Position numbers and translations under genes: made by a program
The notes under the pieces: generated by a model
Databases searched by the model: none
What the model saw: the letters and a program-made list of their open reading frames with translations, nothing else
Told to the model about the DNA's origin: nothing
Virus record (IMG/VR): IMGVR_UViG_3300017992_000080
Location: 1-25,755 of that record
Reading direction: 5' to 3' (one strand)
Source: a virus
DNA length: 25,755 nt
Shown: positions 18,194-25,755 of the stretch, in pieces
How the letters are laid out: the number at the start of each line of letters is the position of its first letter
Numbering within the stretch: the first letter of the stretch is position 1

Positions 18194-18443
18194 CAATATC
18201 GTCAACCCACGTGAGAGTGACATTGCAGTCGTTTGCAACGGGAACACCCAGCGCATCCTCAATGTACTCCACGATCGCAGACTGCGTCAGACGTTTACGC
18301 CTGCCGCTGTACTCGTCAAGAGAAACCCAATCCCAGACATCGTCGCCCAGGAAACGATAGCGGGCCTCGATCTCCCCGCCATCAGTGTATAGAACGTGAA
18401 TCTCTTCGATCTCCTCGAAGTCATCCATGTATAGATCGCTCAC
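18186..18443 (-). CDS. Small acidic unknown protein, 85 aa
   Basis: I do not recognise it. It is acidic with beta-like segments (IHVLYTDGGEIEARYRFLG, VTLTWVDDIDE) and one basic patch (GRRKRLTQ). No membrane or signal segment is seen. It overlaps both neighbours by a few bases, so it is part of the sbcC operon tail. Confidence 0.75.
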   Translation of the reverse strand: MSDLYMDDFEEIEEIHVLYTDGGEIEARYRFLGDDVWDWVSLDEYSGRRKRLTQSAIVEYIEDALGVPVANDCNVTLTWVDDIDE

Positions 18444-18796
18444 TTCTCTGGCTCCCCGTCCAGATCCTCTGGCATGTAGTCAGGAGTTGTCAGGGTTGGA
18501 TCCACAGCGTCGTAGTGGACGATGCTCTCGATGCCAATCTGGTGGGCCTTGAACATGAAGTACTGGGCAAGCTCCTTGGCGTCATCGCGAGCCATGAGCG
18601 TGGCGCACTCAGGCTCATGGCACCAGCACAGCTTGCCACCGTCGATGTTGATGTAAAGACCGCTATCCTGCTCTCGTAAAACATGATCCTCTGCACGGAT
18701 AGGGCGCTTACCAACTAGCGATAGCTGCCCAAGCATGGCCGCCATCGGTGCCCAGAGCACGTCTAATCTAGGATCTGGTGATTGTACAAAGCCCAT
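18440..18796 (-). CDS. Unknown protein, 118 aa
   Basis: I do not recognise it. A Cys/His cluster (KLCWCHEPECATLM) in the middle could bind a metal. The start is uncertain: ATG at 18796 (used here) lies 28 bases inside the end of sbcC; a GTG just before it and an ATG at 18745, past the sbcC stop, are alternatives. It follows sbcC and precedes 18186-18443 with a 4-base overlap. Confidence 0.68.
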   Translation of the reverse strand: MGFVQSPDPRLDVLWAPMAAMLGQLSLVGKRPIRAEDHVLREQDSGLYINIDGGKLCWCHEPECATLMARDDAKELAQYFMFKAHQIGIESIVHYDAVDPTLTTPDYMPEDLDGEPEK

Positions 18797-20603
18797 CACT
18801 CTTGGTTACCGTGACAGTGCCTGAGAAGATACCCTGGTCCAGAGCCCTGTGATCCACGAGATACACAGGCCTTGACTGTGCCCTATCCCCAAGCAGACGA
18901 ATCAGGTCATCCACGCCATCTGCGTTCAGATGCGTCGTGGGCTCATCCCAGACTTCGATTGACGGGGGATTAGACATCCTGCTTCGCAGTAGAGTACTCA
19001 ACGCAATTGATATGGCAAGACGAAGGCGCTGCGTCTCACCGCCAGACCAAGATGTCCACGGGACATATCCGTCTGTTGCGTCACATCTTACCAGAATCTC
19101 GAAACTTCGTGTTACTTTACCTGCCGAATTCTCCTTCTCAAGCCTGTATTCGATCTCCCAGCCAGACAGGCCGAGTTGCGAAAGGGCGGAAGATGTCAGC
19201 GCAGAAAGCTCATCAACCGCCTCTTCCAGCAGCCAAAGACGAATCTGCCTGAACCTCTTGGGCCACGGCTTCGCTATCTCCAAAGCTGTTGCTACGGCGT
19301 CGCGGGCTTCCTCAAGCTCGGCGATAGCGACGTCACCCTCATGGATCCTCTCCTCCTCCTGGCGGATCATGTCCATATAGGGTGAAGTCCCCATTTCAAG
19401 GTTCTCAAGGTCAGAAACGACCTCTGAATACGCCCTCTCCGCCATCTCGATCTCACGGGGCAGTGATGCGACGGTCGCGGATAGCCCCGCCGCTTCTTTA
19501 CCAGTACGCGATAATCGACGTTCTGCATCCAAAACAGACGACTTGAGCGTCTCCAGGTCTTCCAGGTCGTCCTGGAGCTTGGACTCAAGTTTTGCGATAT
19601 ATTCGCCTGTCTTTTGGGCCGCTAGGGCGCCCTCCGCGCAGAAGTGCTCGCGGGCGGCCTCCGTGATTGGTTGAAGGCACCCCGGGCAGGCCCCCTCGGA
19701 GGACCTCATGCCCTCGATCTTGGCCTGGATGGAGGTCAGGTTCTCACGCTTGTTGCGGAGATCCGTGCGTGTCTGTAGGATTGCGGCGTTTGTATTGTCG
19801 AGCGCCAGCTTTGCACTAGCAAGGAGTCGGCGGCAGTCTGCCTCCTCGGACCTCTTCTCGCGGACCTCGTTTCGGGCCCGCGCAAGCTCCGAACTCAGGG
19901 CCTCCATTTCCGCACGCTTTACCCCAAGCCTCCGCTCTAGGCGCTCCCTGTCGTTCTGGACGCCCTCAAGCCACTCGTCGTCACGCTGACGCATATCGCG
20001 CAGATCTGCCACCCGGCTGTCCTGGACGGCCCTGGCGGAGGAGAGATCAGCCTCAAGAGCCACGAGCCGACGCTCGGTCTCGCGTACGTCATCCTTGGAC
20101 GCGGCAGAGTACGTATCCCAGACGTCGAGACACAGCGCGGAGCTAAGGGCGTCCAGCCGCTGTGCTGGCGTCTTGTCCGCGAACTGGGAGTTGAACTGAC
20201 CGAAGATCGTCGTGTTTAGAAACGCCTCATAGTTCATCTCCAGTAGCGAGTCCACGTCGGATTGCACCACCGTGTCGCCGTCTAGGATCAGGGCGTTGGG
20301 TTTCCTGGTTCTCTCGATGATGTGCCCGCGACCCCCGACCTCGATCGACAGCGTGACCCGGGAGTGTCCGTCCCCTCCCCAGCTGGATACGGCAGAACCG
20401 TATGTGCCCCGGACAGTCTTGCCGTACAGACACCAGCAAAGGGCGTCCCATAGCGTTGACTTTCCGGCCCCGTTGGCTCCTAGGGCGGGGGAGTCCAGGT
20501 TTCTGCCCTGAACGAACCACAGGCCAGCCTCCTCGTCGAAAGCCAGCCCGGTTGGTTGTCGAAACGCCTTGAAGCCCTCGGCCTCGATGTGGTTCAGTCG
20601 CAT
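18768..20603 (-). CDS. SbcC / gp46-like SMC-type ATPase of the recombination nuclease, 611 aa
   Basis: With SbcD (20757-21764) it forms a Rad50/Mre11-type complex that processes DNA ends for recombination-dependent replication. Visible features: Walker A GANGAGKST (42-50), two long charged coiled-coil arms (about 175-300 and 325-440), zinc hook CPGC at 306-309, ABC signature WSGGETQRLRLAIS (519-532), Walker B IEVWDE (549-554) and a D-loop/His region ending VDH (583-585). All expected catalytic motifs are intact. The ATG overlaps the 20594-20770 gene by 10 bases. Length suits phage gp46 relatives (shorter than E. coli SbcC). Confidence 0.95.
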   Translation of the reverse strand: MRLNHIEAEGFKAFRQPTGLAFDEEAGLWFVQGRNLDSPALGANGAGKSTLWDALCWCLYGKTVRGTYGSAVSSWGGDGHSRVTLSIEVGGRGHIIERTRKPNALILDGDTVVQSDVDSLLEMNYEAFLNTTIFGQFNSQFADKTPAQRLDALSSALCLDVWDTYSAASKDDVRETERRLVALEADLSSARAVQDSRVADLRDMRQRDDEWLEGVQNDRERLERRLGVKRAEMEALSSELARARNEVREKRSEEADCRRLLASAKLALDNTNAAILQTRTDLRNKRENLTSIQAKIEGMRSSEGACPGCLQPITEAAREHFCAEGALAAQKTGEYIAKLESKLQDDLEDLETLKSSVLDAERRLSRTGKEAAGLSATVASLPREIEMAERAYSEVVSDLENLEMGTSPYMDMIRQEEERIHEGDVAIAELEEARDAVATALEIAKPWPKRFRQIRLWLLEEAVDELSALTSSALSQLGLSGWEIEYRLEKENSAGKVTRSFEILVRCDATDGYVPWTSWSGGETQRLRLAISIALSTLLRSRMSNPPSIEVWDEPTTHLNADGVDDLIRLLGDRAQSRPVYLVDHRALDQGIFSGTVTVTKSDGLCTITRS

Positions 20604-20770
20604 CGTGGTGTCATGATCTGCAGGATAACCACGCCCATGATGTGGGCGATCTCGTCAGTCGTGAATCCAGCGCCTACAAGTTTACGCCTAAACTTCTGCA
20701 TTGCAGGCACAAGCTCACCACACGCATCTAGTGCCTGCTGCGCCGACTTTATAGCCTCATCCCTTGTCAT
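20594..20770 (-). CDS. 58-aa ORF nested between sbcD and sbcC
   Basis: I do not recognise it. It is helical and basic in its middle (QKFRRKLVGAGFTTDEIAHIMG), with a possible helix-turn-helix-like FTTDEIAHIMGVVI. It overlaps sbcD by 14 bases and sbcC by 10, which fixes it as co-translated with the nuclease pair. The ATG at 20770 is preferred over an upstream alternative inside sbcD. A small accessory subunit is possible. Confidence 0.68.
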   Translation of the reverse strand: MTRDEAIKSAQQALDACGELVPAMQKFRRKLVGAGFTTDEIAHIMGVVILQIMTPRCD

Positions 20771-21764
20771 TGGTGAACTTGAGAGCGTATCGCTCGTCCT
20801 CTTGCCCAAGACCAACGCTCATGATGAAGGAACGCACGATGTCGCTGCTTGACTTGGCGTCCTTAGAGTATCGATGGGCCGTACCCTGCTTGTGGTTCAC
20901 GTCGGTGAACTTACACTCCATCCCGCGAAGCACGGCACCTGCGAACTCGACGCACGTACGAACATCGTTGCAGATCTCGTCCCAGCGTCCGATCTCCGAC
21001 CTTTCGAGGTTGTAGACGACCTTGATCTGGTCGCCAGCCCTTAGCTTGGGTAGATCCTCAAGCGTCGTCATCTGTACGACCATCTTCCTGATCGAATCCA
21101 CGGGCACTGGCCGAACCTCGACATCACTACCAGAGCCATGCACCTCAAGGTATCGCGGGGAATACGTATCCCCGAAGACCACCGGGTATTGAGTTCCGAC
21201 GTAGGTGACATCACCGATAGCCTGCGGCGTGTGAATGTCGCCGGACAGCACGACCCCATTGAAGCCTCGCTTACTGAAGTAGCGCGGCGTCAGCTTCGAC
21301 TCCAGCTTGAAGCCGTTTGCGGCCATGGCCCCGTCGTAGCTCTGGTGCGTCAGGACAATGTCCACGCCCTTTAGGCTCTGCTTGGCCCAGTCCTCTACAG
21401 CCGTCCTCGTGTGAGGTAGCCACAGGACGCGGCCAGCCGGAGTGTCCTCCAGGGTCGGCTCTGTGTAGTAGTAGATATCCTCAAAACTATCGAGGAACTT
21501 GAAGAACGGCATCTCGCCGTTGATGTAGTCGTGGTTACCCTTCAGGATACGCACTGGAACGTCAAACGACAGTACCCAGCCCACAAGCCGGTTTACCAGC
21601 GCGGATGGGTGCTTGTCCTTGGCGTCTGTGATGTCTCCGAGGCACCACACTTCGTCAACGTCGTCGCGTGCGTTGACCTCGTCTCGGAGACGGTACATGA
21701 CTGCCCAGCGGTACTCATCGAGTGGCTGGGCAGTCAGGTGTAGATCGCTGATTACAACGATCAT
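20757..21764 (-). CDS. SbcD / gp47-like metallophosphoesterase nuclease, 335 aa
   Basis: This is the Mre11-type nuclease partner of SbcC. The metal-binding motifs are in order: SDLHL (D7, H9), GDITD (D44), GNHD (76-79), LTH (H140) and SGDIHTP (174-180). After residue 230 a capping/DNA-binding domain follows, ending EDERYALKFTNDKG. Length is as expected for phage gp47. Its ATG shares a base with the stop of the upstream gene (TAATG). Confidence 0.95.
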   Translation of the reverse strand: MIVVISDLHLTAQPLDEYRWAVMYRLRDEVNARDDVDEVWCLGDITDAKDKHPSALVNRLVGWVLSFDVPVRILKGNHDYINGEMPFFKFLDSFEDIYYYTEPTLEDTPAGRVLWLPHTRTAVEDWAKQSLKGVDIVLTHQSYDGAMAANGFKLESKLTPRYFSKRGFNGVVLSGDIHTPQAIGDVTYVGTQYPVVFGDTYSPRYLEVHGSGSDVEVRPVPVDSIRKMVVQMTTLEDLPKLRAGDQIKVVYNLERSEIGRWDEICNDVRTCVEFAGAVLRGMECKFTDVNHKQGTAHRYSKDAKSSSDIVRSFIMSVGLGQEDERYALKFTNDKG

Positions 21765-22024
21765 TACTCGGAGCCCTCCTTCTCCCTCATGTGCTGAAGG
21801 TACACATCAACAGCCCCCTGGATAACCTTGTAGATCTGCGACTCCTGCCACGAAGTCTCAGCGTTGGTTACGACGCTATTCCGAACGGCGTTCCTGCCGA
21901 CCTCGAAGCCCTCGTAGAACGCGGCCTTGTGGCTACGAATAGTCTGCTCAGCCTCCTGCTCGGGGGTCAGGTCGTCAACGACAGGCACCTCCTGGACGCC
22001 ATCGGGTAGGGTTTCTTCAGTCAT
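21764..22024 (-). CDS. Small acidic unknown protein, 86 aa
   Basis: I do not recognise it. The first 30 residues are acidic and disordered-looking (EETLPDGVQEVPVVDDLTPE), the rest helical (FYEGFEVGRNAVRNSVV, YKVIQGAVDVYLQHMREKE). It overlaps the deaminase gene upstream by 4 bases (ATGA) and sbcD downstream by one. Confidence 0.75.
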   Translation of the reverse strand: MTEETLPDGVQEVPVVDDLTPEQEAEQTIRSHKAAFYEGFEVGRNAVRNSVVTNAETSWQESQIYKVIQGAVDVYLQHMREKEGSE

Positions 22025-22377
22025 CGTAGCTTCTCCATCTTGTGGCCGCCATCAGCAGTAGTGTACACGACAGCCTTTAGGTTATGTGAAATGATGAGTT
22101 CCATGCAGTCCGGGCACGGGCGGGAGATGTGGCTGCATCGACCGTGTCTGGCAACGTAGATCGTAGCCCTCGCAATGTCGATTCCACGGCTAAGTGCATC
22201 GCGGATGGCAGCAGCCTCTGCGTGGATGGAGCAGATAGGGCCAGACCCCCACCTCGGGTGCGTCTTGGTGCTGTCGCAGATGCCGCAGCCAAGCACCCGG
22301 TTTCCCTTCGCGATCACAGCTCCATGCTTGAACCTGGACTCGGCCCTCTCGGCCAGCTTCCTTGCGATCCTCAGCAC
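22021..22377 (-). CDS. Second zinc-dependent deaminase-family protein, 118 aa
   Basis: The cytidine-deaminase fold is shown by HAEAAAI (H52, E54) and PCPDC (C88, C91), with the usual beta strand GAVIAKGNRVLG before. It is shorter and unlike the dCMP deaminase at 11544-11969: the SKDPRTKV block is absent and HPRWGSGPICS precedes HAE. The substrate may be a free nucleotide or nucleoside, or possibly tRNA or DNA bases; sequence alone cannot tell. The start is GTG, one base past the mazG stop, with AGAGG upstream. Confidence 0.85.
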   Translation of the reverse strand: MLRIARKLAERAESRFKHGAVIAKGNRVLGCGICDSTKTHPRWGSGPICSIHAEAAAIRDALSRGIDIARATIYVARHGRCSHISRPCPDCMELIISHNLKAVVYTTADGGHKMEKLR

Positions 22378-22378
22378 T

Positions 22379-22777
22379 CTACCTCTGATCCCCGCTGCCG
22401 GTCAGCGTGCCACGCGAGGCGCGCTGCCGCAGCTTGAAGAGGTTGCGGCTCGCAACCTCGCTCATGTCAATTCCAATAACGTCGCAGATATACGCGACGT
22501 ACCAAAGCACGTCGCCAACCTCAGAAGCTAGAGCATCCACGGTTTTCGCGTCTGGATTACAGAGGTCATCACGCATGATCTTCTTGACTTTGCCAGCAAC
22601 TTCGCCTGCCTCAGAGCACAGCCCCATCGCGCCATAGTGCATACGAAGCACGCCTGCCATATCTGACTTCGCTACCTCAGAACCAGGGTAGACGTAGAAG
22701 TCGGCCACCTGCATGGTAGCGTTGTTGGCTGGGGAGGCTGTCTCGATCGCTAGTTTCTGGTACTCGTCGAAGTTCAT
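22379..22777 (-). CDS. MazG-like nucleotide pyrophosphohydrolase, 132 aa
   Basis: The MazG/all-alpha NTP pyrophosphatase metal motifs are visible as EAGE (E56, E59, in GLCSEAGEVAGKVKK) and EVGD (E86, D89, in SEVGDVLWYVA). Such enzymes hydrolyse (d)NTPs to monophosphates and in phages are linked to nucleotide-pool control or (p)ppGpp lowering. An N-terminal 45-residue segment precedes the core. It lies between ruvC-like and deaminase genes, consistent with nucleotide metabolism. Confidence 0.9.
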   Translation of the reverse strand: MNFDEYQKLAIETASPANNATMQVADFYVYPGSEVAKSDMAGVLRMHYGAMGLCSEAGEVAGKVKKIMRDDLCNPDAKTVDALASEVGDVLWYVAYICDVIGIDMSEVASRNLFKLRQRASRGTLTGSGDQR

Positions 22778-22782
22778 GGGTA

Positions 22783-23274
22783 TCAGATGTAGTGTAGGGT
22801 CTTAGCGTAGGTGGCAATCAGCAGAGCGTCGGCTGTGGCGTGTGTCACGTTAGCCTTCGGATACAGCTGCTGTGCCCTACTCTTAGTCACGTTCTTGTCC
22901 CCCTTCGAGAGGCATTTCATGCTTTTCTGCCATGTGGCGGGGGTAACCAGCGTGAACGGGACGCCAATCGCTGTAAGGGCCATCTTCAACTCGCCAAAGC
23001 TAGCCCCAAACTTGAACGTGCTTGACACGCCTTGCCCAGGCATGGCAGACACCTTCTCAAGCACCGCGTGAGAGGGCTGTAGCCTACCGACAGCCGCGAA
23101 GACGTGCCACAGGTCTTGGTCGGTCATGTCCGAGATCTTGCGACACCAGCCCAGCTTGGGCGCATCCCCAGGCCCGATATACGCAATACCACCGGATGAG
23201 CGGCCTGGATCCACACCAACGAAGCCACCGGTAGGGAGCATGGAGATATCGCCCGGATCGAAATAGAACCGCAT
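22783..23274 (-). CDS. RuvC-like Holliday junction resolvase, 163 aa
   Basis: It should cleave four-way junctions or branched replication intermediates. RuvC/RNase-H-fold motifs: GVDPGRSSGG (D22), VLEKVSAMPGQGVSSTFKFG (E73) and HATADALLIA (D149). These three acidic residues form the active site. An ATG at 23274, inside the previous stop (TGATG) with GGAGGGGGAG before it, is preferred to GTG at 23277. It is next to mazG and the Cys-rich gene, in the recombination operon. Confidence 0.92.
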   Translation of the reverse strand: MRFYFDPGDISMLPTGGFVGVDPGRSSGGIAYIGPGDAPKLGWCRKISDMTDQDLWHVFAAVGRLQPSHAVLEKVSAMPGQGVSSTFKFGASFGELKMALTAIGVPFTLVTPATWQKSMKCLSKGDKNVTKSRAQQLYPKANVTHATADALLIATYAKTLHYI

Positions 23275-23582
23275 CACTCCCCCTCCAGCGCATCAATGAC
23301 ATCCTGCTTGTCCGGGGCCCAGGAAGGCCTATCGCCGGGCTTGGCTCCAGGACGCACGCACCAGAGCGGGCATGTATCGCAAGTGCATTCGGCAACCTTC
23401 GTCAGTTGGTGCTCGCCAAGGCACGAGAGGCACATGGCCTCAATCGCCACCTTCCTGGACCTACCCCACACGACGTTGAGAAGTCGGCGCGGGTGCTTGA
23501 TGTACTGCGCCGTATCGAGACGCCTACCAAGAACCTCACCATACTTCTCTCTGAATGCCTTGGCCGCTTTCTTCAGTGCCAT
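23274..23582 (-). CDS. Cys-rich zinc-binding conserved phage protein, 102 aa
   Basis: The cluster CLSC (51-54), ECTCDTCPLWCVRPG (65-79) follows the CxxC ... CxxxxCPLxxxR pattern that I know from many short phage proteins of unknown role. A basic N-terminus (LKKAAKAFREKYG, HPRRLLNVVWGRSRK) would suit DNA contact. The ribosome site is weak. It is the first gene after the recA terminator at 23594-23646, so a promoter may lie in that gap, but I see no good one. Confidence 0.8.
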   Translation of the reverse strand: MALKKAAKAFREKYGEVLGRRLDTAQYIKHPRRLLNVVWGRSRKVAIEAMCLSCLGEHQLTKVAECTCDTCPLWCVRPGAKPGDRPSWAPDKQDVIDALEGE

Positions 23583-23593
23583 TGTTCTACTTT

Positions 23594-23646
23594 AGAAAGA
23601 GGGGGCGACTCTACCCGACGACATGTTGGTTAATAGAGCCGCCCCC
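23594..23646 (-). terminator. Rho-independent terminator after recA
   Basis: On the minus strand, a 13-bp stem with one G-U pair (GGGGGCGGCTCTA / TAGAGTCGCCCCC) encloses a 20-nt loop and is followed by TCTTTCT. It separates recA from the ruvC-mazG-sbc genes and may set their relative expression by partial read-through. Confidence 0.82.
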
Positions 23647-23656
23647 ATCCCCGAAC

Positions 23657-24685
23657 TTAGCCCCGGTACTTCTTACGTTTAGGGGCGAACGTGTCCTCGA
23701 TAGCGTTCCAGCAGCTTATCGTGAACGGTTTTACAACCTCCATCGCAGCCGCGTAGCTATCCGCTTCGAGATCGTAGGCGTTGAAGCCCGTGCAGAGGTA
23801 CTTGAGATCAACGCCCTCAGGTAGCTTCTCGTCGAGAACCTTGACCTCGGAATCCTTCAGAGTCTTCTTCAGCCACTTCGCGCAAGACGTTAGCTCCTCC
23901 GTACCATAGCCGAAGTACAACTCGTACTCCGCGTCACGGAAGGGCGCTGCAACCTTGTTCTTCTTGACTGATGCCTTGACCTTCACGCCGACAGTCCTGT
24001 CGATGCCACGGATTGTACGCTTGATCTTGCCAATGTGCGCGAGCCACACGATAGTCGAAGCATAGAAGTCGATCGACTTCCCGCCTGAACGTGTGTGCTT
24101 GTCGCCAAACGACACCCCGATGTTGTCCCTGATTTGCGAGACGATCAGCAGGGTGACGTTGCTCTTGGTCATCTTACGTACATCACGGCGGAAAAGCTCG
24201 GAGAGCTTCTTCTGCTTGGTGGCACCATAAGTACCCGCACGGATGTCCCTGTCCGCCTCAGCCTCGTCAGATAGGCTGTCGAGGGAGTCGATCACGACGA
24301 ATGTCGGAACCTTCTCCTCGTACAGGGGCTGCATCGCGTCAAACACGTCCTCGACGGTGTTCACAGAGGGGAACGCGACGCTCTCAAGGGGCAGCCCAAG
24401 ACTTGCTGCGTATTCCGAATCGAAAGCGGATTCCGCCTCGAAGTAGATAACGCGCCCGTCTGGGTACTTCTCCATGAAGTTCGTTGCAGCCTCGATAGCC
24501 AGGAGAGTCTTACCGCTGGACTTGTTGCCAACCAGATTCGACATCCTGCCAACAGGCCACCCACCGCCGATGACGCAGTCAAGCATCGTACAGCCAGTGG
24601 GGATAACCTCCTCGCAGCGAGGAGAGAGCGTCCCGTAGATGGACGGGACGCTCTCCTTAGCTGCGGCCTTTGCCTTGGCCGCCAT
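23657..24685 (-). CDS. RecA / UvsX-like recombinase, 342 aa
   Basis: It forms filaments on ssDNA and catalyses strand exchange for recombination-dependent replication and repair. Walker A is GNKSSGKT (53-60), the catalytic Glu lies in VIYFEAESAF (E83 or E85), Walker B is VVIDSLDSL (130-138), and the loop DKHTRSGGKSIDFYAS corresponds to DNA-binding loop L2 of RecA. The final residues KRKKYRG are basic. Length and motif spacing suit phage UvsX-type RecA. It directly follows ssb by 5 bp. Confidence 0.95.
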   Translation of the reverse strand: MAAKAKAAAKESVPSIYGTLSPRCEEVIPTGCTMLDCVIGGGWPVGRMSNLVGNKSSGKTLLAIEAATNFMEKYPDGRVIYFEAESAFDSEYAASLGLPLESVAFPSVNTVEDVFDAMQPLYEEKVPTFVVIDSLDSLSDEAEADRDIRAGTYGATKQKKLSELFRRDVRKMTKSNVTLLIVSQIRDNIGVSFGDKHTRSGGKSIDFYASTIVWLAHIGKIKRTIRGIDRTVGVKVKASVKKNKVAAPFRDAEYELYFGYGTEELTSCAKWLKKTLKDSEVKVLDEKLPEGVDLKYLCTGFNAYDLEADSYAAAMEVVKPFTISCWNAIEDTFAPKRKKYRG

Positions 24686-24690
24686 CTAGC

Positions 24691-25464
24691 TCAGCCCCCG
24701 AAGGCGCGGCTGACGGCGTCAGCAAAAGCGTCGTTGCTGGGCTCGGAGTTCTGGCCGGTATACGGCTCAGTCTGCTCAACAGCGCCCCCGAAGACGCGGG
24801 AGATGTAGTCGTAGTCCTTCCAGTTGAAAGCCTTCGGGACGGGGTTCTCGGAGATAACCCGGAGCACGCGCTCCAGCTCGTCAGGGCTGTCCATGGCCGG
24901 GCTCGCGTCACGCGCAATCTGAAGGCCGGAGTACTTCGTCATGAGACCCTGACCAGCACGACGGAAGTCGATGTCAAACCCCTCGATGGGGTGATCAATC
25001 GCCAGAACGCTGTTACCAGAGAAGCTCAGGTCACAGATGTCGCGGAAGATGGACATTGGCATCTTCCACAGCTTCGGACTGTCCTGAGGCTTATCGCGGT
25101 CAACGATGTAGACGACAACGGCACGGCTGACGCGCAGTTCCTTGGCACCTTCCTCGTCACCAAGGCGACTGAGACGTGCCCGCTCTTCGCACACAGGGCA
25201 CTTCTCACCCTTCATCGTCTGGTTGCACAGGAAAGAACCCTTGTCAGGCCCAATGCTGTAGTGGATCGCGACCTCGTAGCCCCAGTGTGCGGGGCCCTCG
25301 TCGTCGCCCCAGGTGCGGGGGAGGATGCGGACTCGGTTCTTACCCTCGGCAGGAACCCAAACGCCAATGGGGGTTTCCAGGGCGTTGTCAAAGCGGGAGC
25401 CAGTACCACCCTGGGCGGCACGGCTGGCGATGTTCGGATCAGACGGCTTGTACTCGAAAGTCAT
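24691..25464 (-). CDS. gp32-like single-stranded DNA-binding protein, 257 aa
   Basis: It would coat ssDNA and support RecA loading. The zinc-binding core is visible as FLCNQTMKGEKCPVCEERARL, here split as FLCNQTMKGEKCPVC (78-92) and EERARL, with C80, C89, C92 and probably H68 as ligands, as in T4 gp32. An N-terminal basic/Ala segment and a C-terminal tail rich in Asp/Glu (NSEPSNDAFADAV) match the gp32 layout. A hairpin (25501-25521) lies in its leader and the ribosome site is weak, which may reflect translational control. Confidence 0.88.
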   Translation of the reverse strand: MTFEYKPSDPNIASRAAQGGTGSRFDNALETPIGVWVPAEGKNRVRILPRTWGDDEGPAHWGYEVAIHYSIGPDKGSFLCNQTMKGEKCPVCEERARLSRLGDEEGAKELRVSRAVVVYIVDRDKPQDSPKLWKMPMSIFRDICDLSFSGNSVLAIDHPIEGFDIDFRRAGQGLMTKYSGLQIARDASPAMDSPDELERVLRVISENPVPKAFNWKDYDYISRVFGGAVEQTEPYTGQNSEPSNDAFADAVSRAFGG

Positions 25465-25500
25465 GACTAGTGCTTTACTTGCTAGGTGTCGTTGTGTACA

Positions 25501-25521
25501 CCGTACCCGAAGTGAGTACGG
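25501..25521 (-). promoter_or_regulatory. Leader hairpin upstream of ssb
   Basis: CCGTAC / GTACGG pair around a 9-nt loop, 37 nt before the ssb start, without a T-tract. T4 gp32 represses its own translation by binding its leader; this hairpin could play a similar role, which is inference. It could also end the preceding small-gene transcript. Confidence 0.4.
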
Positions 25522-25533
25522 CTGTTCTTTATT

Positions 25534-25632
25534 CTAACTAATTGCTACAATCAGAGCCAGCAGAGCCACAACAATCGCTACTGCCGTGACGATGATCTCC
25601 AACGATTCCTCTGCTGTCCTGAATACCTTCAT
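25534..25632 (-). CDS. Tiny single-helix membrane protein, 32 aa
   Basis: After MKVFRTAEESLEI a hydrophobic helix (IVTAVAIVVALLALIVAIS) runs to the C-terminus. The ATG at 25632 overlaps the stop of the upstream partial gene (ATGA), which supports this short form; a longer in-frame reading would run over the upstream gene. The function is unknown; tiny phage membrane proteins can be toxins or lysis helpers. Confidence 0.6.
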   Translation of the reverse strand: MKVFRTAEESLEIIVTAVAIVVALLALIVAIS

Positions 25633-25755
25633 CGGGACGACATTCCGATTGACTTCTGATGCTGAAGCTCGATATCCGCCAGCTTCAGAAGCGCAAAACC
25701 ACGGCTGTGGACGGCGTCCTGCATGGCCTGCCACTTACGGCTGGTCGTGATAGCC
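25629..25755 (-). CDS. Partial gene at the window edge, last 41 aa
   Basis: An open frame enters from the right edge and ends at 25629, encoding AITTSRKWQAMQDAVHSRGF then ALLKLADIELQHQKSIGMSSR. It looks helical and soluble. The start lies outside the window and I cannot name it. It overlaps the tiny membrane-protein gene by 4 bases, the same coupling style as the rest of the operon. Confidence 0.65.
   Translation of the reverse strand, partial: AITTSRKWQAMQDAVHSRGFALLKLADIELQHQKSIGMSSR

Noticed and set aside
25534-25734. Longer form of the tiny membrane protein starting at 25734
   Set aside because: It would overlap the partial upstream gene in another frame, and the ATGA overlap supports the start at 25632.

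Overview
This window is part of a tailed double-stranded DNA phage genome (Caudoviricetes), possibly of a GC-rich Gram-negative host. Every gene I can support, both tRNAs included, lies on the minus strand, so transcription runs from high to low coordinates. The phage assignment rests on a T4-like recombination/replication set (gp32-like ssDNA-binding protein, RecA/UvsX, RuvC-like resolvase, SbcC/D), a phage-encoded sigma-70 factor, DUF3310, GP88 and MazG-like proteins, two zinc deaminases, a terminase-small-subunit-like protein, many small overlapping unknown genes, and two tRNAs (Arg-CCU, Ile-UAU) for codons that tend to be rare in GC-rich bacteria. The host guess is inference.

Layout, in the direction of transcription. 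(1) 25.7-17.7 kb: a compact operon of mostly overlapping genes for DNA metabolism: partial ORF, tiny membrane protein, ssb, recA, a terminator, then Cys-rich protein, ruvC, mazG, deaminase, small ORF, sbcD, 58-aa ORF, sbcC, two unknown ORFs and a terminase-small-like protein. (2) 17.7-13.9 kb: HNH-like protein, a 545-aa unknown with a Pro-rich linker, tRNA-Ile, two signal-peptide proteins and a small ORF. (3) 13.8-9.2 kb: sigma factor, then small overlapping genes including dCMP deaminase, DUF3310, zinc-ribbon and membrane proteins, ending in an exported lysozyme-like protein. (4) 9.2-7.7 kb: an AT-rich hexapeptide-repeat gene, a conserved phage gene and tRNA-Arg. (5) 7.7-0.1 kb: small early-type genes, mostly unrecognised, in separate transcription cassettes, interrupted at 2.3-2.8 kb and 3.6-5.0 kb by non-coding repeat arrays.

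The most unusual part is region 5. Nearly every gene or gene pair has its own cassette: a sigma-70-like promoter with an almost invariant 16-bp spacer (TTGNNN / TANATT), an invariant first-transcribed TGTCGCGGC-type leader that often folds into a hairpin, a GGAGACACTA Shine-Dalgarno block, the gene, and often a strong 3' hairpin. Upstream of the promoters lie two families of inverted repeats. In 0.4-4 kb there are 27-bp palindromes (arms GGTAATCAGAC / GTCTGATTACC, 5-bp centre). In three cassettes these form the same palindrome / imperfect repeat / palindrome triplet, with the first palindrome centred about 102 bp upstream of the predicted transcription start. In 5.5-7.3 kb, inverted repeats with GAGATCTC or similar arms overlap the -35 box itself. 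I read this as a phage-wide early regulon controlled through dispersed operators, terminators or both. The repeat arrays at 2.4-2.8 kb and 3.6-4.2 kb reuse the same half-sites and may be an origin, a partition-like site or an operator reservoir.
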